DNA of 64,000 nucleotides, taken from positions 310,001-374,000 of the forward strand of contig NZ_JASZYG010000003.1 of NCBI RefSeq assembly GCF_030317105.1, in the 5' to 3' direction. Source of the DNA: Variovorax brevis (GTDB taxonomy: Bacteria; Pseudomonadota; Gammaproteobacteria; Burkholderiales; Burkholderiaceae_C). How positions within the stretch are numbered: the stretch's first letter is position 1; every line of letters starts with the position of its first letter. Below are positions 58,798 to 64,000 of the stretch, one piece after another. The notes under the pieces are model-generated. The model saw only the letters and a program-made list of their open reading frames with translations, was not told the DNA's origin and ran no database searches. Position numbers and translations under genes: made by a program.

Positions 58798-59333
58798 TGC
58801 GAAAAAGCACGCGTTCGCTCGCACGCCTTGGCCTGAAGCTGCTGCTGCCTGCGCTCGCATGCCTGGCTGCCATGCCCATGCATGCAGGCGATCCGGACAA
58901 GCCCTTGCAACGCAAGGACGAAACCTGGATGGCGGTGAGCGACGAGACTCTGGACGAGGAGCGCGGTGGCTTCGACCTCGGCGGCGGCCTGATGGTGAAC
59001 TTCGGCATCACGCGTGCCGTGCTGCTCAACGGCGTCCTCGTGGCGGAGACATCGATCAATCTCGGCTCGGTGACGGCGCTGACGCCGGCCCAGAGCACCG
59101 AGTTCAATCGGCAGCTCGCCGCGCTGAACCTGATCCAGATCGGCACCGGCAACATCGTCGAGCCGGGCAGCGGCGCCCTGGGGGGCACCATCGTTCAGAA
59201 CACGCTCAACAACCAGCACATCCAGAACCAGACCGTCATCAACGCCGCGACCAATTCGATGGGGCTGATGAAGGAGCTGAACACGCAGAGCGCGATCAGC
59301 GACGCGATCAACCGCTCAGTGGGCGGGCGTTGA
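58797..59333 (+). CDS. Small secreted protein with double-glycine-leader-like motif (candidate fibre component 2)
   Basis: 178 residues. Signal peptide up to PMHA (30). Residues 47-58 read VSDETLDEERGG, the same pattern as in the gene before the peptidase. The rest is hydrophobic and Asn/Gln-rich: GGLMVNFGITRAVLLNGVLV, then GGTIVQNTLNNQHIQNQTVI and a Gln/Asn/Ser-rich end. Translation is coupled to the C39 gene. It is the last gene of the operon before the convergent HAD gene. Confidence 0.8.
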   Translation: MRKSTRSLARLGLKLLLPALACLAAMPMHAGDPDKPLQRKDETWMAVSDETLDEERGGFDLGGGLMVNFGITRAVLLNGVLVAETSINLGSVTALTPAQSTEFNRQLAALNLIQIGTGNIVEPGSGALGGTIVQNTLNNQHIQNQTVINAATNSMGLMKELNTQSAISDAINRSVGGR

Positions 59334-59336
59334 GCT

Positions 59337-60059
59337 TTATCGGGTGTCGAGCGCCACGCACAGCGCGTGCAGGTTCGGCACGATCAGTTGCGGGCGCGCG
59401 TCGTGTTCCCACGGCCGTTCGTCGCGCACCAGCCATGCGGCCTGCATGCCGGCATTGAGCGCGCCCACGACGTCCAGCGCTGCGTCGTCGCCCACGTGCA
59501 GCACGTCCTTGGGCAACAGGCCCACGGAGGCCGCCGCGGCCCGGAAGATGGGCGCATGCGGCTTGCCGCTGCCGAACTCGCGCGCACTGAACGCGGAGCG
59601 AAACCAGCGGCCCACGCCCGTGCGGTGAACGTCAGCATTGCCATTGGAAATGGCCACCAGCGGATAGCGTTCGCTCAGCCATTGCAGTGCAGGCAGAGCG
59701 TCGTCGTACAGCGTGACGCGCTGGCGCTCGGCAAAGAAGGCGTCGAATGCAGGATCGGCCAGGGCTGGGTCTTCACCGGCACGCTTGAGCGCCGTGCGGA
59801 TCGATTCGCGCCGCAGCGCGCTCAGGTCGTGTGCGAGGTCGGAGCGTTCCTTTTCGGTGGCTTCGCGCAGTTCGCGCAGCACGCCGGGCGTGACCAGCAG
59901 TGACGCCGTGCGCGGCGCTTCGCGCACCAGCCATTCGTGCAGCACCCGCTCGGCGCGTTCGATGGTGGGCCAGATCGGCCAGAGGGTGTCGTCCAGATCG
60001 AGCGTGATGGCGGCGATGCGCTCCACGTCGAGCAGGGCCGGCGAGGCTTTCAGGGTCAT
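59337..60059 (-). CDS. HAD-family hydrolase (YigB-like)
   Basis: 240 residues. HAD motifs are ITLDLDDTLWPIWPTI (nucleophile Asp), AISNGNADV, and the C-terminal VLHVGDDAALDVVGALNAGM. The cap domain is helical. The DLDDTLW start and the general layout resemble YigB, a phosphatase that acts on a riboflavin-pathway intermediate, but the substrate is not certain. Its start is 15 bp from the divergent ferrochelatase start. Confidence 0.85.
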   Translation of the reverse strand: MTLKASPALLDVERIAAITLDLDDTLWPIWPTIERAERVLHEWLVREAPRTASLLVTPGVLRELREATEKERSDLAHDLSALRRESIRTALKRAGEDPALADPAFDAFFAERQRVTLYDDALPALQWLSERYPLVAISNGNADVHRTGVGRWFRSAFSAREFGSGKPHAPIFRAAAASVGLLPKDVLHVGDDAALDVVGALNAGMQAAWLVRDERPWEHDARPQLIVPNLHALCVALDTR

Positions 60060-60074
60060 GCCCCAGAATATCGC

Positions 60075-61121
60075 ATGCCCTTTCGCCCTGAACCGCCTGT
60101 TGTTTCAAACCCCTCCCCCTCGACAACTGCGATACGGACAGCCGTCCTGTGGTGCAACCTCGGCTCGCCGGATGAACCGACGGCGCAGGCCGTGCGGCCT
60201 TACCTGGCGGACTTCCTGGGCGATCCGCGGGTGGTTGAAATTCCCAAGGCCGTCTGGGCGCTGATCCTGCACGGCGTCATCCTGCGCACACGCCCGGCCA
60301 AGTCGGCCGCCAAATACGCCAGCATCTGGACGGCTGAAGGCTCGCCCCTGAAGGTCTGGACCGCCAAACAGGCCGTGATGCTGCGCGGCTGGCTGGGCGA
60401 GCGCGGGCACCGCGTGACGGTGCGCGACGCGATGCGCTACGGCAAGCCCTCGATTGCGTCGCAGCTCGACGCGCTGAAGGCGGAAGGCATCGAGCGGGTG
60501 CTGGTGCTGCAGGCTTATCCGCAATATTCCGGAACGACCACGGCGAGCGTGATCGACGCGGTCAGCGCTTGGACCCGCAGCATCCGGCGGTTGCCCGAAC
60601 TGCGCTTCGTCAACCAGTACCACGACGACCCGGCCTACATCGACGCGCTGGCCCAACGCACCGAGCGCTACTGGCAAGCCAACGGGCGCGCGCCAATGCT
60701 GGTGATGAGCTTTCACGGCGTGCCGGAGCGCACCGCCAAGCTGGGCGACCCCTATCAGGCGCAGTGCCTGGAAACCGCGCGCCTGCTGGCGCAGCGCCTG
60801 CAACTCGGCGAGACGCAATATCGCGTGACCTTCCAGTCGCGCTTCGGCAAGGCCAAATGGCTGGAGCCCTACACCGAGCCCACCTTGCGCGAACTGGGCG
60901 TCAAAGGCGTCGCGCGCGTCGATGTGATGTGCCCCGGCTTCACCAGCGACTGCCTCGAAACACTGGAAGAAATCGCGATGGAAGGCCGCGAGGCCTATCT
61001 GCAGTCAGGCGGCAAGGTTTTTCACTACATCCCCTGCCTGAACGACGACCCCGCGTGGATCGGCGCAATGGCCGACATTGCCGAACGGCATCTCGCCGGC
61101 TGGCCGACCCGCGCGGCGTGA
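60075..61121 (+). CDS. hemH: Ferrochelatase
   Basis: Inserts ferrous iron into protoporphyrin IX, the last step of heme synthesis. The protein has 348 residues starting MPFRPEPPVVSN. Conserved residues are in MSFHGVPERTAKLGDPYQAQ (catalytic His) and TFQSRFGKAKWLEPYTEPTL (catalytic Glu in YTEP), with VDVMCPGFTSDCLETLEEIA further on. The in-frame region upstream of 60075 is antisense to the HAD gene and is rejected. Confidence 0.97.
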   Translation: MPFRPEPPVVSNPSPSTTAIRTAVLWCNLGSPDEPTAQAVRPYLADFLGDPRVVEIPKAVWALILHGVILRTRPAKSAAKYASIWTAEGSPLKVWTAKQAVMLRGWLGERGHRVTVRDAMRYGKPSIASQLDALKAEGIERVLVLQAYPQYSGTTTASVIDAVSAWTRSIRRLPELRFVNQYHDDPAYIDALAQRTERYWQANGRAPMLVMSFHGVPERTAKLGDPYQAQCLETARLLAQRLQLGETQYRVTFQSRFGKAKWLEPYTEPTLRELGVKGVARVDVMCPGFTSDCLETLEEIAMEGREAYLQSGGKVFHYIPCLNDDPAWIGAMADIAERHLAGWPTRAA

Positions 61122-61125
61122 AGGC

Positions 61126-61632
61126 TCAATACCGGCCGAGGTAGTCGAGCTTGCCGACCGGCACGCCGTTGTTGCGCAGGATGTCGTACGCCGTGGTGAC
61201 GTGAAAGAAGAAGTTCGGCAGCGCAAAGTGCAGCAGGTACTGCTGGCCGGTGAAAGTCAGTTCGTTGCCGCGGACCTTCATCTTGATTTCGCGCTGTTCG
61301 CTGCCGTCGATCTTGCTGCGGTCGACGCTCAACGCAAAGTCGCGCGTCTTCTCGATGCGTGCCAGCAGTTCGTCGAAAGTGGTCTCGGTGTCCGGAAAGC
61401 TCGGCGTCTCGATGCCTGCGAGGCGGGCCATCGCGCCCTTGACGGCGTCGCTGGCAATCTGGACCTGACCCGTGAGCGGGATCATGTCTGGCGCCAGCCG
61501 GGCGGCCAGCAAAGTGGCCAAGTCCACGTCGTTCGCTTTGGCATGCGCGACGCCCTTGGACAGCACATGCGCCAACTGGCCCAACCCGCGCGTGAACACG
61601 GGAACCGAAACTTCATACATCGACAAGGCCAT
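61126..61632 (-). CDS. DUF1993 family protein
   Basis: 168 residues, no signal or membrane segment. It starts MALSMYEVSVPVFTRGLGQL and contains ARLAPDMIPLTGQVQIASDA and the C-terminal YLLHFALPNFFFHVTTAYDI, then LRNNGVPVGKLDYLGRY. This is the DUF1993 pattern, helical and related to DinB-like folds; its function is unknown. It converges with hemH, 4 bp apart. Confidence 0.88.
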   Translation of the reverse strand: MALSMYEVSVPVFTRGLGQLAHVLSKGVAHAKANDVDLATLLAARLAPDMIPLTGQVQIASDAVKGAMARLAGIETPSFPDTETTFDELLARIEKTRDFALSVDRSKIDGSEQREIKMKVRGNELTFTGQQYLLHFALPNFFFHVTTAYDILRNNGVPVGKLDYLGRY

Positions 61633-61684
61633 CAGCGGCTCCTCATTGGAATAAAAGCAGCCGGCATTGTCATGCTTGCAGGAA

Positions 61685-62554
61685 TTACTCGCTGGCGGCG
61701 ATGAAGGCGGCCACCGCTTCGAGTTGCGAAGGCACGTTCAGCGCTGGTGCGTGGCCGCAGTCGGGCACCTCGATGGTCTTGAGCTGTCCGCGTGCGCCCG
61801 GTCCGCGATGCTGCATCTCGACGATCGTCTCGCGCAGCACCAGGTCCGAATGCTCGCCGCGCAAACTCAGCACCGGCACCTCGATGGCGTCATAGTGCGA
61901 CCACACGAGGTAATCGTCGGGATGGCAGATGAACTGCCGCACCATGGCCGGGTCGTAATGCGGCGTCACCCGCCCATCGGGCAAGCGGCGCGTCGACGTC
62001 TCGGTGAGGCGACGCCATTGCGCGTCGCTGAGCCAGCCGTAGGGCGCATAGACCTGGCGAAAGAAGGCCTCCAGCTCGACCACCGTGTCGAAGGCCGGCG
62101 GATTGCCGGCATAGGAGCGGATGCGCGCGATGGCGGTGTCGGCCACTTGCGGCGCGGTGTCGTTGATCGTCAGGCTGATGATGCGGTCCTTCATGCGCGG
62201 CTCGAACAGCCCCGACGCGCACACCATGCCGATCGCGCCGCCCATCGAAGTGCCCACCCAGTGCGCGCGCTCGATGCCCAACTGGTCGCACAGTTCGGCG
62301 GCGATTCGCGCATAGAAGGACAACTGGTATTCGTCGTCGGGCGCCGGGCTCCACTGGCTCAGCCCGCGCCCGATCGTGTCGGGGCAGATCACGCGGTAGC
62401 CGCGCCCCACGAGATCCTCGGCCAGTTCATCCATGTCGCGACCGGTGCGCGCGAGCCCGTGCCACGCGATCACGGTGCGCCCGTGTTGCGCGCCCCACTC
62501 GACATAGTGGATCTCGCGGTTTGCGCAAGTGATGTAGTGCGATGTGAATGACAT
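61685..62554 (-). CDS. Alpha/beta hydrolase
   Basis: 289 residues with the classic fold: oxyanion region AWHGLARTGRDMDEL, nucleophile elbow HWVGTSMGGAIGM (Ser), and His in VPDCGHAPALNVPS. No signal peptide. The family covers esterases, haloperoxidases and C-C hydrolases, so the substrate is open. It lies between DUF1993 and the ABC receptor, all on the minus strand. Confidence 0.88.
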   Translation of the reverse strand: MSFTSHYITCANREIHYVEWGAQHGRTVIAWHGLARTGRDMDELAEDLVGRGYRVICPDTIGRGLSQWSPAPDDEYQLSFYARIAAELCDQLGIERAHWVGTSMGGAIGMVCASGLFEPRMKDRIISLTINDTAPQVADTAIARIRSYAGNPPAFDTVVELEAFFRQVYAPYGWLSDAQWRRLTETSTRRLPDGRVTPHYDPAMVRQFICHPDDYLVWSHYDAIEVPVLSLRGEHSDLVLRETIVEMQHRGPGARGQLKTIEVPDCGHAPALNVPSQLEAVAAFIAASE

Positions 62555-62589
62555 GGCCTTGGCCCTCTCTGTTTGTTGAACCGCGCCGG

Positions 62590-63732
62590 CTACTTCAGCA
62601 GCTTGCCGCTGGCGCCGATCACGGTGACTTCCACATATTGCGAGCCGACGCGGTTCGCAGGCGAATAGCTGACGAAGACGCCGCCCAGGTCGAAGTTGCT
62701 CATCGATTCGAGCGCCTTCACCACCTTCGTGCGCGTCGGCGCGGGCCCTGCCCGCCGCAACGCTTCCACGAGCACCTTCGCGCCCAGGAATTCCTCGAAG
62801 CTCGTGTAGTTCGGCGACTGGTCGGGCGCGTACTTCTTGAGCAGCGCGTGGTATTCGCGGATCACCGCCAGGTTGGGCTGGTACGGGTACGGCACCACCT
62901 GGCTGATGCCCAAGCCCCGCGCGTTGTTCAGGCCCGCCATCTTCACCAGTTCGGCCGGATCGACGACCGAGATGTTGTAAAGCTGCGCCGCACCGCCCGC
63001 CTCGCGATAGCGCTTCACGAAGGCTGCGGTCGGCTTGTTGATCGAGATCATGATCACGGCCTGCGCGTCCGATGCCTTGATCTTCTGCACGGCCTCGTCG
63101 ACCTTGTCGGTGTTGCGCTCGTAGCCTGCGGCCACGGCGAGCTTCAGGCCTCGCTTGACGAGCGCCGCGTTGACCCCCTCGAGGCCGGCCTTGCCAAAGG
63201 CGTCATCCTGGTACATCACGGCGATGCGCTTGACGCCCAGCGTGGTGACCTGCTGCACCATGTGCTCGGCCTCGTCCGCATAACCTGCGCGCACGTGGAA
63301 GATCCACGGGTTGAAGGGGCTGCGCAAGGGCTCGCCGCCGGTATAGGGCGCCACCAGCGGCGCGCCGCCACGCTCGAGCACGCCGTCGCTCAGCAGCCTG
63401 GAAACGTTGGCCGTTCCGGCAAAGCCGAACAGCGCGACAACCTCTGGCTTGCCAAGCAGCTCACGCGTGAGGCGAACCGTCTCGTCGACCTTGTAGCCGT
63501 CATCCACCACCAATTGCCGGATACGAGCGCCGTTCACCCCGCCCTGGTCGTTGACCCAGTCGAAGTAGATGCGACCACCCAGCACCATCTGCTCACCGGT
63601 GCTCGCCAGCACACCCGACAGCGGCGCCACCTGTCCCACCACGACCTCGGCCGCGTGTGCGCCAGCGACCATCGTTCCCAAACCCACCAACGCGGCCAAT
63701 GCGGGCGCGCTCCATGCTCTCCAGGCTTTCAT
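62590..63732 (-). CDS. Branched-chain amino-acid-type ABC transporter substrate-binding protein
   Basis: Periplasmic receptor of 380 residues (Peripla_BP_6, LivK-like). A signal sequence MKAWRAWSAPALAALVGLGT leads to AHAAEVVVGQVAPLSGVLAS. Typical stretches are IYFDWVNDQGGVNGARIRQL, ALFGFAGTANVSRLL and IAVMYQDDAFGKAGLEGVNA. The ligand may be an amino acid, amide or aromatic acid. The permease gene lies 10 bp upstream on the same strand and is cut by the window. Confidence 0.92.
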   Translation of the reverse strand: MKAWRAWSAPALAALVGLGTMVAGAHAAEVVVGQVAPLSGVLASTGEQMVLGGRIYFDWVNDQGGVNGARIRQLVVDDGYKVDETVRLTRELLGKPEVVALFGFAGTANVSRLLSDGVLERGGAPLVAPYTGGEPLRSPFNPWIFHVRAGYADEAEHMVQQVTTLGVKRIAVMYQDDAFGKAGLEGVNAALVKRGLKLAVAAGYERNTDKVDEAVQKIKASDAQAVIMISINKPTAAFVKRYREAGGAAQLYNISVVDPAELVKMAGLNNARGLGISQVVPYPYQPNLAVIREYHALLKKYAPDQSPNYTSFEEFLGAKVLVEALRRAGPAPTRTKVVKALESMSNFDLGGVFVSYSPANRVGSQYVEVTVIGASGKLLK

Positions 63733-63742
63733 GCCTTGTCTC

Positions 63743-64000
63743 CTACTCTTGTTGTGCTCCCTGCGCTTTTGCGGTGCGAAGCTTTCCCACTACGCCGGCG
63801 GGAAAGTAATAAACGGAGAGCACGAAGAGAACGCCGAGCCACAGGAGCCAACGATCCGGTGAAAGAACGGCTGCAAGCCATGGCAGCCCCGCAGCGCCTT
63901 CATTGGCGATGCGCAGCAGATCCTGCAAGTAGCTTTGCGCGATGACGAAGATCGCCGCGCCGATCACCGCGCCATAGATCGTTCCCATGCCGCCGATCAC
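63743..64000 (-). CDS. Branched-chain amino-acid-type ABC permease (LivM), 5' part outside window
   Basis: The visible 85 C-terminal residues include IGGMGTIYGAVIGAAIFVIA, the conserved LivM region, and a final membrane helix WLLWLGVLFVLSVYYFPAGV, then a short polar tail. The gene continues past the window edge, so the apparent initial Met is not the start. It forms the membrane part of the transporter with the adjacent receptor. Confidence 0.9.
   Translation of the reverse strand: MIGGMGTIYGAVIGAAIFVIAQSYLQDLLRIANEGAAGLPWLAAVLSPDRWLLWLGVLFVLSVYYFPAGVVGKLRTAKAQGAQQE

Overview
The window is GC-rich, densely coded DNA from a Burkholderiales bacterium, most likely a Comamonadaceae of the Variovorax type. 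This rests on gene content and order: zapB-like/zapA/6S RNA, tRNA-Leu/tig/clpP/clpX/lon, a Bug-type solute receptor, a small Trp-rich protein, and an hpnCDE squalene set. No integrase, transposase, CRISPR array or rRNA was seen.

Region 1 (1-12770, minus strand) is a cobalamin uptake and late-assembly operon read from a cobalamin riboswitch: btuB, cobU, btuF, btuC, btuD, cobD, a large unrelated gene, cobQ, cobT, cobS. Most start and stop codons overlap. The unrelated gene (3312-6200) encodes a 962-residue protein with a peptidoglycan-binding domain, a GH19 lysozyme/chitinase-like domain, a papain-like protease domain and a serine lipase/hydrolase-like domain.

Region 2 (12.9-38 kb) is mostly housekeeping and metabolism. 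It holds zapB-like/zapA/6S RNA, a TauE-family exporter, a universal stress protein, a malonate set (malonyl-CoA decarboxylase, Bug receptor, enoyl-CoA hydratase, malonyl-CoA synthetase), a pseudouridine synthase, lgt, a LysR regulator, ilvD, a decayed small gene, a cytochrome c, acs with a duplicated 3' tail, divergent class II and class I fumarases, murI and two MFS transporters.

Region 3 (37.5-49.6 kb) has four tRNA genes, a MarR regulator, the tig-clpP-clpX-lon proteostasis block (with a 156-bp inverted repeat between clpX and lon), and an RND efflux pair with a promoter overlapped by a palindromic operator.

Region 4 (49.6-59.3 kb) is the most unusual. hpnCDE (squalene synthesis) runs into a divergent locus made of a sigma-54 activator, an outer-membrane barrel with an N-terminal coiled coil, a secreted Gly-rich protein, two small secreted proteins with double-glycine-leader-like motifs, and a C39-type cysteine peptidase between them. 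The parts resemble those of the Pseudomonas Fap functional-amyloid system. A GG-N10-GC sigma-54 promoter and repeated GTGAC/GTCAC sites lie in the central intergenic region. I infer a surface fibre or biofilm export system.

Region 5 (59.3-64 kb) has a HAD phosphatase, ferrochelatase, a DUF1993 protein, an alpha/beta hydrolase, and the receptor and partial permease of a branched-chain amino-acid-type ABC transporter.
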